Shown in pieces: positions 51,543 to 59,581 of a stretch of DNA of 64,000 nt. The notes beneath the pieces were generated by a model. It did no database searches. It saw only the letters and a list, made by a program, of their open reading frames with translations, and was not told the origin of the DNA. The translations under genes were made by a program, and so were the position numbers. The DNA is from Paucisalibacillus globulus DSM 18846 (lineage in GTDB: Bacteria > Bacillota > Bacilli > Bacillales > Amphibacillaceae). Each line of letters starts with the position of its first letter. Position 1 is the first letter of the stretch. Location of the stretch: NCBI RefSeq assembly GCF_000482485.1, contig NZ_AXVK01000001.1:310001-374000 (forward strand), written 5' to 3'.

Positions 51543-53488
51543 TATTTAGCACCTCCTAATTTCTTTTCAGTTTCTTCTATTTCTTCTACCGGAATATAAT
51601 GTCCGTTATCTTTTTCGAACGTCCGGTATGCCATACATCCAAAAATTCCTAATGCAGCTATAATGACTCCAGGCCATATGCCAAAGACGAACGAAAATCC
51701 GAATACAAAGAATAACCCTGCCAATATAATTGGTAATCCACTATTATTTGGCATGTGAATTTTTTCTGTTTTATTTTTAAATAATTGATGGCCGTTTTTC
51801 TTAGAATCCCAAAATGCTTCAGACGAGTTAACGACTGGAGTAACCGCAAAATTGTAATGTGGTACTGGATTAGGTGTTGCCCATTCTAGTGAACGTGCAT
51901 TCCATGGATCTTGACCAACATTTCTTGGTGAATGACGGAAACTGTAATATACGTTATATACAATTAGAATAAAGGCAATTGCCATTAGTCCAGCGCCGAA
52001 GAAGGAAAGCATGTTTAATGGACCAAAACCAGTTTCTTCAGAGTATGTGTACATACGACGTGCTTGCCCATCTAATCCTGTGATATACATTGGGAAGAAT
52101 GCTAGACAGAATCCGATAGATAGGAACCAGAATCCCCATTTACCAATTCGCTCATTCAACATAAATCCAAACATTTTTGGCCACCAATAGGTAAGTCCAG
52201 CAAGCATTGCGAATACAACCCCAGGGATAATAACGTTATGGAAATGTGCAACTAAGAACATGGTGTTGTGATACTGATAGTCGGCACTTGCCATAGCTAG
52301 CATTACTCCCGTTACACCACCAATGGTGAATAGCGGAATGAATCCGATGGAATATAACATTGGAACAGTGAAGCGGATTTTTCCTTTCCACATGGTGAGT
52401 AACCAGTTGAATATTTTTATTCCTGTTGGTACGGCAATAGCCATTGTGGTAATGGAAAAGATTCCATTTACAAGTGGTCCATGTCCCATTGTAAAGAAAT
52501 GGTGTACCCAAACTAAGAATGACATGAATGAGATAAGAACCATTGATCCTACCATGGACTTATAGCCATATAAGTTTCTCTGTGAGAAGGTAGCAATAAC
52601 CTCACTGTAAATACCAAAAGCAGGGAGGATTAAAATATAAACCTCAGGATGTCCCCAAACCCAGAATAGGTTAGCCCAGAGCATATCCATTCCGCCATTT
52701 GTCGATGCAAAGAAATGTGTTCCAAACTGACGATCAAGTGTACCCATTAACAATGCAATGGTTAATACTGGGAAAGCAAATACAATGATGACGTTAGTAA
52801 TTAATGCAGACCATGTAAACATCGGCATTTTCATTAATGTCATACCAGGTGCTCTCATTTTCAGAATGGTCACGATAAAGTTGATTCCTGTCATTAGTGT
52901 ACCAATACCAGAAATCTGTAGTGCCCACATATAATAGTTAACACCGACAGTCTCACTAAACTCGGTTCCGGCAAGTGGGAAGTAATTCGTCCAACCTGCG
53001 TCAGGGGAGCCGCCAATTACAAACGAGATATTAAATAGCATTGCTCCTGCAAAATATAACCAAAAACTAATTGCATTTAATCTAGGGAATGCAACATCAC
53101 GTGCTCCTATTTGTAAAGGTACAACAAAGTTCATCATACCGATAATGAATGCCATAGCCATGAAGATTATCATAACTACCCCGTGTGTTGTAAATACTTC
53201 ATTATAGTGCTGTGCATCTAAAAATGTATTATCCGGTACAGCTGTTTGTAGACGCATCATTACTGCGTCAGCGCCACCTCGGAATAGCATTAATAATGCA
53301 GAGATAATATACATCATACCGATACGTTTATGGTCAACAGTTGTTAACCATTCACGCCATAAGTAACCCCATTTTTTAAAGTAAGTAAGTCCTATAACGA
53401 TAGCAATAAGTACTAAACCAATTGCCACCATCGATGCGTAAATCATTGGACTTGGATGGGGAATGGCAAATCTATCAAAGAATTCCAT
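51542..53488 (-). CDS. qoxB: Quinol oxidase subunit I, QoxB
   Basis: The 648-residue catalytic subunit, a haem-copper oxidase of type A. Haem and CuB ligands are in HGVVMIIF (low-spin His), WGHPEVYILILP (the His-Tyr cross-link) and VWVHHFF (CuB His pair), plus the later VAHFHNVI. About 14-15 membrane segments. It reduces oxygen to water and pumps protons. Haem A or O is needed; the haem O synthase CtaB gene is at 13.5 kb, with no ctaA in the window. Confidence 0.97.
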   Translation of the reverse strand: MEFFDRFAIPHPSPMIYASMVAIGLVLIAIVIGLTYFKKWGYLWREWLTTVDHKRIGMMYIISALLMLFRGGADAVMMRLQTAVPDNTFLDAQHYNEVFTTHGVVMIIFMAMAFIIGMMNFVVPLQIGARDVAFPRLNAISFWLYFAGAMLFNISFVIGGSPDAGWTNYFPLAGTEFSETVGVNYYMWALQISGIGTLMTGINFIVTILKMRAPGMTLMKMPMFTWSALITNVIIVFAFPVLTIALLMGTLDRQFGTHFFASTNGGMDMLWANLFWVWGHPEVYILILPAFGIYSEVIATFSQRNLYGYKSMVGSMVLISFMSFLVWVHHFFTMGHGPLVNGIFSITTMAIAVPTGIKIFNWLLTMWKGKIRFTVPMLYSIGFIPLFTIGGVTGVMLAMASADYQYHNTMFLVAHFHNVIIPGVVFAMLAGLTYWWPKMFGFMLNERIGKWGFWFLSIGFCLAFFPMYITGLDGQARRMYTYSEETGFGPLNMLSFFGAGLMAIAFILIVYNVYYSFRHSPRNVGQDPWNARSLEWATPNPVPHYNFAVTPVVNSSEAFWDSKKNGHQLFKNKTEKIHMPNNSGLPIILAGLFFVFGFSFVFGIWPGVIIAALGIFGCMAYRTFEKDNGHYIPVEEIEETEKKLGGAK

Positions 53489-53552
53489 TTTGATAACTCC
53501 TTTCGAGATACTTCACTTTTATTTAATACTTCCAAACTATTAATCATCTTAT

Positions 53553-54479
53553 TTAATGACTAGAGTGGTCTTCGTGATCTGAATGACTTTCCTCTTCGGA
53601 GTCTTCATGATCTGAATGACCTTCGTCTGAGTCTCCATGGTGATGTCCTGCATGTTCACCCTCTGGAGCTGGTGCAAATTCTAGGTGTGTTCCTGTAAAG
53701 GTCATTTGTCCTAAATGGCCAGGCTCTAATAACTTATCAAATTGTTCCTCAGTAAGTGGGTCTGCTGTAGAATGAATTTCTTCTACCCATTTATTAAACT
53801 CTTCATTTGATAATGCTGTTGTATTAAACGTATTCTCGGCAAATCCTTCTCCACTAAAGTTTGCATTTCTACCTACATAATCACCAGGAGTTTCTGCCAC
53901 TAGGTTAATCTTCGTGACCATGTCTGCCATTGCGTATTTTTGACCGGCAAGCTGAGGAATCCAAAAGCTTGTGATTGGTCCATAGGAATATAATCTAAAC
54001 TCTACTGGGCGATGGGTTGGTATAAATACATAGTTCAATGTTTCTATATCTTGTTCTGGATAACTAAAATGCCATTTCCAGTTAGAGGACGCAGCATAGA
54101 TTATGAGTGGTTCATTATCTTCATATCCTTCAGGAACTGTTTCCACTTCGTAAGTTGATTTAACCGAAACAATGGAAAGGAAAATAACGATTAGAACGGG
54201 AATTGCTACTATAATTGTTTCAACAATAGGATTTCCTTTAATATGTGGAGGTTCATAATCCTCTGATTGTTTGGAAGCCCGATATTTATAGAGCATGATA
54301 ATTAAAAGCGTGATGACGACAATGACGATAATCGCCATAATTAAAATTGAAAGCCAAATTACATTAGCTGTTGTTTCTGCTTGAGGACCTTTAGGGTCTA
54401 ATACCAAAAGAGGTTCACAACCAGTTAAAATAGTCATTAACAATATAGCGAATGTAATAAATGCTAATTTGAGTTTCAT
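53553..54479 (-). CDS. qoxA: Quinol oxidase subunit II, QoxA, with His/Asp-rich tail
   Basis: A 308-residue lipoprotein: signal with lipobox ILTGC (Cys near 21), two membrane segments (about 42-68 and 85-108), then the extracellular cupredoxin domain. It lacks the CuA cysteines, and YVGRNANFSGEGFA is the quinol-oxidase signature, so it takes electrons from menaquinol rather than cytochrome c. The last 35 residues are a striking His/Asp/Glu/Ser tail (HAGHHHGDSDEGHSDHEDSEE and on). ATG 54479 has AAAGGAG upstream; the longer reading adds 17 residues before the signal. First gene of qoxABCD. Confidence 0.95.
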   Translation of the reverse strand: MKLKLAFITFAILLMTILTGCEPLLVLDPKGPQAETTANVIWLSILIMAIIVIVVITLLIIMLYKYRASKQSEDYEPPHIKGNPIVETIIVAIPVLIVIFLSIVSVKSTYEVETVPEGYEDNEPLIIYAASSNWKWHFSYPEQDIETLNYVFIPTHRPVEFRLYSYGPITSFWIPQLAGQKYAMADMVTKINLVAETPGDYVGRNANFSGEGFAENTFNTTALSNEEFNKWVEEIHSTADPLTEEQFDKLLEPGHLGQMTFTGTHLEFAPAPEGEHAGHHHGDSDEGHSDHEDSEEESHSDHEDHSSH

Positions 54480-54576
54480 ATACTTTCTCCTTTCACCAAA
54501 AATGGTTGCTAATGTTAACAAAATGGACATACATGTGATTTTTTTTCACAAAGAGCCGCTACCATATCTTATTACG

Positions 54577-54594
54577 TTGTGATAATTATTACAA
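54577..54594. promoter_or_regulatory. Rex-like palindrome upstream of qoxA
   Basis: TTGTGATAATTATTACAA is a near-perfect 18-base palindrome close to the Rex consensus TTGTGAA-N4-TTCACAA, about 100 bases before the qoxA start. Other TTGTGA/TCACAA half-sites flank it (54546-54551 and 54608-54615). Rex senses NADH/NAD and controls respiration genes. Confidence 0.4.
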
Positions 54595-54836
54595 TGATTT
54601 GTTTTACACTTCACAAATTGTTCAATAATATATGTCGATTTTGTGTAAATAGGAAAAATAATCCTGGTAAATCGGGGCCGAAGGGGGGAGGAGGAGTTTT
54701 AAATATAGCTAGTTAGAGGACGGGGAAATTTTAATATGTAGTTAGAATAATGCCGTCTTTTATAAGATTTGTTGTTAGTTACCTATTTGAATAGACTGTG
54801 CGGTAACTAATAATGTTTGGACTGAGAGTCATACCC

Positions 54837-54953
54837 GCTCCGGAAATACACTTCGTTTTCCGTGGGCGGCTGGTGAGCCTCCTCACTCCTTCGTCGTTGC
54901 GGGGTCTCACCTATGTCTAACCTCCCACAGGAGTCTCCGTGTATTTCCGGAGC
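54837..54953. repeat. GC-rich repeat with 15-base inverted ends, copy A
   Basis: GCTCCGGAAATACAC (54837-54851) and GTGTATTTCCGGAGC (54939-54953) are perfect inverted ends. The inside contains GAGCCTCCTC, GCGGGGTCT and CCACAGGAGTCT, shared in order with the reverse complement of copy B. It resembles a repeat known from other Bacillaceae genomes (from memory). Confidence 0.75.
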
Positions 54954-55039
54954 TGGTTTAGCTTAAATTTGATTAAAAGTGATTTTTAATGAAAATGTGT
55001 GATAAAACAATTTTTATTTAGAAAGCCAATACTAGCGCA

Positions 55040-55155
55040 GGCAGAATACGTAGACTCCTGCGGGAATAGCACGTGTCCGAAGACCCCGCAGCGGTGGTCT
55101 TTCCGCGAGGAGGCTGAGGCCGTGCCCGCGGAAAGCGGAGTATTCTGCCGGAGCG
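55040..55155. repeat. GC-rich repeat, copy B in opposite orientation
   Basis: GGCAGAATAC (55040-55049) and GTATTCTGCC (55140-55149) are inverted ends. Read as reverse complement it shares CCGCTCCGG, TTTCCGCGGGC, GAGCCTCCTC, GCGGGGTCT and GCAGGAGTCT with copy A, 86 bases away. An apparent ORF here is an artefact of the GC-rich repeat. Confidence 0.75.
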
Positions 55156-55192
55156 GTGTCTTAGCACTACACTTATCTCATAATTAAAGTTA

Positions 55193-55248
55193 CTGCGCAG
55201 ATTCTATCAATAGCGAAAAGAAAGAGCAACAAACATTACGAAAACAGC
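55193..55248 (+). repeat. Diverged dispersed repeat, copy 2
   Basis: Matches 46351-46407 with one gap and about three quarters identity, including GCAACAAA and ACAGC. It follows copy B of the GC-rich repeat directly. Confidence 0.55.
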
Positions 55249-55255
55249 CAAATTA

Positions 55256-55284
55256 AAAAGAGCATCCAATTTGACGGATGCTCC
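55256..55284 (-). terminator. Terminator for the 42-residue YjcZ-like gene
   Basis: GAGCATCC (55260-55267) pairs with GGATGCTC (55276-55283); on the minus strand a T run follows. Confidence 0.7.
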
Positions 55285-55414
55285 ATTAACTATTCGTTTT
55301 AGGCCCACCTCTTGGCCGATAACATCGAAGAAATATAGCCTTTTGTGAAAGATTCATTACTACCTGGGACGGGGAAGTGCCCCCGTCTTATTGTAGTTTA
55401 GTAAATTCTTAAAA

Positions 55415-55543
55415 TTATAGCCAAGCAGCACCTACGATGATTAGAAGGATAAATAATACAACGATTAGCGCAAAGCTATTGTTGTAACCTCCTCCGCCGT
55501 AGCCATAACCGCCATAACCACCACAGCCGTATCCGAATGACAT
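55415..55543 (-). CDS. YjcZ-family sporulation mini-protein (42 residues)
   Basis: Reads [20 protein letters not shown], then [22 protein letters not shown]: a Gly/Tyr-rich start and the family's membrane segment, almost identical to that of the copy at 44.7 kb. AGGAGGG lies seven bases before the ATG. The gene is too short for usual ORF cut-offs but the family match is strong. Probably made in sporulation; role unknown. Confidence 0.92.
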   Translation of the reverse strand: MSFGYGCGGYGGYGYGGGGYNNSFALIVVLFILLIIVGAAWL

Positions 55544-55702
55544 TCTACATCCCTCCTAACGTACAATATCAGTAAATTTGGAAGGAAGAACCTCCAAATC
55601 TAAAACACTTTTCATTTAGTGTTTGTTATACTATATGATTACAGAATCGTATTGACTGGGACAGATACCCAGTTTTTAGGGAAACTGTATATTTGCCTAT
55701 TA

Positions 55703-56479
55703 TTAGATTGAAGCAATTTCTTTAGCAGGAATTTTTAATAATTCCTTACTTCCTTTACCAGTATTTTTTATATATTGTTTCACTAAATAATATCCAACGC
55801 TATATCCTGCCATATTAGGATAAAAGCTCCTCCCGTATAGAATGTTACTAGCCTCTCTTGTGTTTTTGGATAAATCCTTATGAGGTAAAATTATACTTTC
55901 CCATATGTCCTTTAATTCATCACCATTATAATAGGATGTCCATGGTGCTAAGAGAGAAGATCCGAATCTTTCTCGAACAGCATTTTCTGCTAGCCCTTCT
56001 AGAATGATGACATCTAAAAGGGTATAGTCTGTTTCCTTAATCGGATCGTGCTTAAGTCTGCAACAATGATTATATTCATGAGTGAATAAAGCTTTTATTT
56101 CATTTTCGGTACTTCTATCGGAGATAAATAAAAATAATTTATCACTAAATGCTAGACCGGCTCTTCCGCTATACTGTTCTTTTATTTTTCTATTGTACAT
56201 ATCAGATGGGAAGATAAATATAGGGATGTTTTTTCCATTCCAATCTTGTTTTAGTATTTTTTCTTCTTTCGCAATGATTTTCCATACGTTTTTTTTGCGT
56301 AAAGATTTTAATAATGATTCTCCATCTTGTTCTGGTCTGTGATACATTCCGTGACTAATAAGTAGTTTAGTGACTTCTTTTATATTACCTTTATAAAAGT
56401 AGTTAGTTAGTTTTTTATAAATATGTTCGGGGGAGTCATATGACTTTTCAAGCCATTTATCAGTTTGATATACTGGCAA
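55703..56479 (-). CDS. DUF2268 (YjaZ-like) putative zinc peptidase
   Basis: A 258-residue protein. FTHEYNHCCR (about 134-143) is an HExxH zinc-binding site, and LEGLAENAV (about 165-173) gives the Glu third ligand, the order of gluzincin-type peptidases in DUF2268. The N-terminal 90 residues are helical. No signal peptide, so it is cytosolic or released by another route. Targets unknown; B. subtilis YjaZ is the nearest counterpart I can name. Ribosome site AAGGAG. Stands alone on the minus strand. Confidence 0.82.
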   Translation of the reverse strand: MPVYQTDKWLEKSYDSPEHIYKKLTNYFYKGNIKEVTKLLISHGMYHRPEQDGESLLKSLRKKNVWKIIAKEEKILKQDWNGKNIPIFIFPSDMYNRKIKEQYSGRAGLAFSDKLFLFISDRSTENEIKALFTHEYNHCCRLKHDPIKETDYTLLDVIILEGLAENAVRERFGSSLLAPWTSYYNGDELKDIWESIILPHKDLSKNTREASNILYGRSFYPNMAGYSVGYYLVKQYIKNTGKGSKELLKIPAKEIASI

Positions 56480-56641
56480 GCTATCTCCTTCTTTTCATTA
56501 ATTTTTGTTTTTCTGAAAAAAACACTGGTGCAGGGCATTGCCCGTCTTTTGACATGGGATGAATTTTCGGTTGGCTTTAGCCAGAGTTATAGTATTAAAA
56601 AGAATCTGAGCGACTTTAATAGAGGCTGAAACCATTGTGGA

Positions 56642-57103
56642 TTAAGATTCTTCGATATCTATAATTGTCCTATTACTTTTTCTTTTTGGTATAGTAATGC
56701 TTAATTTGTTGTTTTTAAAAGAGGCATTAATCTCTTTCTTAGGTATGTCAAATGGTAAAGAAATAACTCGTTCACTTTTGGAAAATGTTTGCTGTTTATA
56801 ATTTATGCTACCTTTCAAATCCTTTTGATCCATAAGTCGATGGTCATCAATACTTATCCTTAATTTGTTTCCTTCCACTTCAATTTGAATTTGATCTCGC
56901 CTATATCCGTCAAGTTTTGCCTGTATTAGATAATGGGTATTCAACTCTTTAACGTCTACCCAAAATGGATGAAGGTGGAAGTGCTCATTCATCTGTTTAA
57001 ACGATTGATTGAAAAAAGAGTCCATATGTTTCATAAAGTCGTTTAAAGGTGTCATATCAATATCGAAGCGACCAGGAAGCCTGTTTTTTCTAAAATCATC
57101 CAT
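56642..57103 (-). CDS. Hsp20 / alpha-crystallin family protein
   Basis: A 153-residue small heat-shock-type protein. The alpha-crystallin domain spans about 47-140 with VKELNTHYLIQAKLDGYRRDQIQIEVEGNKLRISI and SERVISLPFDIPKKEINASFKNNKLSITIPK, whose NNKLSITIP matches the A-x-x-x-n-G-v-L motif with Asn-Asn for the Gly. The N-terminal domain is short. It may hold unfolded proteins; CotP/CotM-like coat proteins are alternatives in spore formers. ATG 57103 follows GGGGG; the GTG at 57112 overlaps that ribosome site. Confidence 0.85.
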   Translation of the reverse strand: MDDFRKNRLPGRFDIDMTPLNDFMKHMDSFFNQSFKQMNEHFHLHPFWVDVKELNTHYLIQAKLDGYRRDQIQIEVEGNKLRISIDDHRLMDQKDLKGSINYKQQTFSKSERVISLPFDIPKKEINASFKNNKLSITIPKRKSNRTIIDIEES

Positions 57104-57187
57104 ACAGTTCACCCCCTATGATGAAATATTACTATTAGATTATGCGATATTCTTTGTAAAGTGGTGGGCATTATATTGTGAAGACGT

Positions 57188-57228
57188 TAAAAACCCAGGA
57201 TAAAGTGTTGCTTCACTTAATCCCGGGT
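57188..57228 (-). terminator. Terminator of the alpha/beta hydrolase gene
   Basis: On the minus strand ACCCGGGATTAAGTG pairs with CACTTTATCCTGGGT, then a T run. It overlaps the gene's stop region. Confidence 0.8.
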
Positions 57229-58038
57229 CTCGGTAAATGAGAGGATTTCTTTATATAATTGCTGGGATTTTTCTTCTGTAACTAAATGACCAGCTTTTTC
57301 ATACGAAACGAGTTTTGCATTTGGTAAGTCTTTAGCAAGTTTTCTTCCAATAGGAAGCGGAACAACTTTATCCTCTTCACCCCAAATTAGTAAAGTGGGT
57401 GTCTTAATATCATGGAGTTGCTCACTAGTTAAATCTCCCTCACGGTGTCTAAGTAGTCTGACAAGTGACTTTGGAAAGTTCTTATCCTGGAGTGGTCTCC
57501 CGTACTCCTCAATTTGGTCATTCGTAATAAAAGAATGATCATAAAAAACATTTCTAAGATTCTTAACAACGCTCTGTGAATTAATCTTTCGTCTTGCAAA
57601 TACATGAAAGAAGGGGAGATAAGAGCTGTAAATAAGATGTTTTTTTGCTTTTGGTAAATATCCTGAGCTACAGAATAAAATTAGTTTCTTTACTCGACCT
57701 GGTTCTTTCATTGCTGTGTATAAAGCAATCTGTCCACCCATAGAATGACCAGCTACATAAGCTTCTTTTATTTGGAAATGATCCATGCATTTCAGTATAA
57801 GATTAGCGTAGTTGTCAAATGAGTAGATAAATGATGTAGATTTCTCACTTTTCCCAAATCCAGGTAAGTCAATCGCTATGATTGAAAAGTCATTTGCTAG
57901 AAGTTCTTTTAGGCGATTAAAGGTATATGATGATGCAACAAAACCGTGTATGAGAAAAATAGTTGGTTTATCTTGGAGCCTATATTCACAATAAATAGTT
58001 GTTTTCAATATATTTATATACATTTTTGTAAAATCCAT
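57217..58038 (-). CDS. Alpha/beta hydrolase
   Basis: A 273-residue cytosolic hydrolase with a complete layout: oxyanion HGF (about 30-33), nucleophile in VAGHSMGGQ (Ser near 98), acid Asp in WGEEDKVVP (about 222-226) and His in KAGHLV (about 250-253). B. subtilis YugF-type hydrolases share this pattern. The cap domain (about 130-200) is helical and basic. Substrate unknown. The ATG at 58038 has GAGGTG somewhat far upstream; the ATG at 58023 is an alternative start. Confidence 0.87.
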   Translation of the reverse strand: MDFTKMYINILKTTIYCEYRLQDKPTIFLIHGFVASSYTFNRLKELLANDFSIIAIDLPGFGKSEKSTSFIYSFDNYANLILKCMDHFQIKEAYVAGHSMGGQIALYTAMKEPGRVKKLILFCSSGYLPKAKKHLIYSSYLPFFHVFARRKINSQSVVKNLRNVFYDHSFITNDQIEEYGRPLQDKNFPKSLVRLLRHREGDLTSEQLHDIKTPTLLIWGEEDKVVPLPIGRKLAKDLPNAKLVSYEKAGHLVTEEKSQQLYKEILSFTETRD

Positions 58039-58321
58039 CTGGTTTTAATTTTCACCTCGAACTTAATTAGGAATGCTCATTAAAGTGACTCATAAATTGT
58101 CAATTCATCTTTAGCCACATTCTTCCCAATGCTAATACTATTTATCATTATAAAATGATAAATTTGAAATTGATATTATTTCTAACTTTACTATAAGGAT
58201 TTAGACCAGTGTCAAACTGAAGATAGCCACTTCTATTTCCCAACTTATTTGGGCTTCTTTGCTCATTATTTGGATATGCCTCTCGAAATATAATTAAACG
58301 TATAACGAGAGGAGGAGTTTC

Positions 58322-59524
58322 ATGAAGAAGTCTTGGTTAGGTGGTTTGATTACAGTTGTTCTAGTTCTGCTTTTTCCAATTGTAGGAAATGCTGCAACAG
58401 ACGAGGGGAAGCTAGAAAAGGTTACTAGTAGTTCGCATTCTGTAGCAAAAGATGATTACATTAAAGGAGAAGTTATCGTTAAGTTTAAAGATGACGTCTC
58501 TGCTACACAACAAAGTAATGCCCTTAATAATGTTAATGCAAAGGTGAAAGCCGATACTGACGCAGTCAAGTCATCGTTTTTAGTGCTTGAAGTTGGTAAT
58601 GTAGATGCTGTTGTAAAGGATTTAAATAACAATCCTAATGTAGAGTATGCTGAACCAAACTATGTACTTAATGCTACATGGACACCAAATGATACGTATT
58701 TTAGCCCTAGCTATCAATATGGATTATTTAATACGGATGCAGATCATGCTTGGGATGTTACTCGTGGTAGCTCGAGTCAAGAAATTGCAGTACTTGACTC
58801 TGGTGTGGACTATAATCACCCTGATTTAGATGGAAAGGTTATTCGCGGCTATGACTTTGTCCAGAGAGACTGGACCCCACAGGATCAAAATGGTCACGGT
58901 ACACATGTAGCTGGAATTGCTGCCGCAGAAACGAATAATGCAACTGGTATTGCTGGTATGGCTCCTAACACGAAAATATTAGCTGTTCGAGTTTTAGATG
59001 CTAATGGAAGTGGTTCTTTAGCGAATATTGCAGATGGTATCATTTATGCAACAGATGCAGGTGCTGAGGTTATTAACCTTTCATTAGGATGTGACTGTGA
59101 TACCCAGACATTAGAAAATGCAGTGAACTATGCATGGAATCGAGGAGTTGTCGTTGTTGCTGCAGCAGGAAATGATGGCGTGAGTACAACTTTTGAGCCA
59201 GCGTCATACACGAATGTGATTGCTGTAGGTGCTGTTGATTCAAATAATCGTAAAGCAAGCTTTTCCAACTGGGGTAATTGGGTTGATGTTATGGCTCCTG
59301 GGGTAGATATCGCATCTACTTATCCAAATAACAGCTATGTTTACATGTCTGGTACTTCCATGGCTTCTCCATATGTTGCTGGGCAGGCAGCATTACTGAA
59401 ATCACAAGGAAAAAGCAATGCACAAGTTCGAGCAGCAATTGAAAATACTGCTGTATATATGAGTGGTGTAGGTCGTCAAGTTGAGCATGGATTGATTAAT
59501 GTGAATGCTTCTGTTCGTTATTAA
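58322..59524 (+). CDS. Secreted thermitase-like subtilase
   Basis: A 400-residue serine protease. Signal peptide 1-24 (ending VGNA), I9-type propeptide about 45-118 (YIKGEVIVKFKDDV to VEYAEPNY), S8 domain with Asp159 (VLDSGVDY), His192 (NGHGTHVAG), oxyanion Asn284 (AAGND) and Ser346 (SGTSMASP). The INLSLGCDCDTQTLENAVNYAW stretch, with Cys257 and Cys259, is like thermitase-type enzymes. It should be secreted and autoprocessed. GGAGGAG precedes the ATG; a terminator follows. The second subtilase here besides bpr; the two are unrelated outside the catalytic domain. Confidence 0.94.
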   Translation: MKKSWLGGLITVVLVLLFPIVGNAATDEGKLEKVTSSSHSVAKDDYIKGEVIVKFKDDVSATQQSNALNNVNAKVKADTDAVKSSFLVLEVGNVDAVVKDLNNNPNVEYAEPNYVLNATWTPNDTYFSPSYQYGLFNTDADHAWDVTRGSSSQEIAVLDSGVDYNHPDLDGKVIRGYDFVQRDWTPQDQNGHGTHVAGIAAAETNNATGIAGMAPNTKILAVRVLDANGSGSLANIADGIIYATDAGAEVINLSLGCDCDTQTLENAVNYAWNRGVVVVAAAGNDGVSTTFEPASYTNVIAVGAVDSNNRKASFSNWGNWVDVMAPGVDIASTYPNNSYVYMSGTSMASPYVAGQAALLKSQGKSNAQVRAAIENTAVYMSGVGRQVEHGLINVNASVRY

Positions 59525-59542
59525 TAATACTTAGCTTATTAC

Positions 59543-59576
59543 AAAACGGAACAGCAATTTAGCTGTTCCGTTTTTA
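59543..59576. terminator. Bidirectional terminator
   Basis: AAAACGGAACAGC pairs with GCTGTTCCGTTTT between the subtilase and the converging synthetase gene. Confidence 0.88.
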
Positions 59577-59581
59577 AGTTG

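Noticed and set aside
54999-55187. Plus-strand ORF of 62 codons
   Set aside because: It lies across the GC-rich inverted repeat copy B, has no ribosome site, and its composition reflects the repeat.
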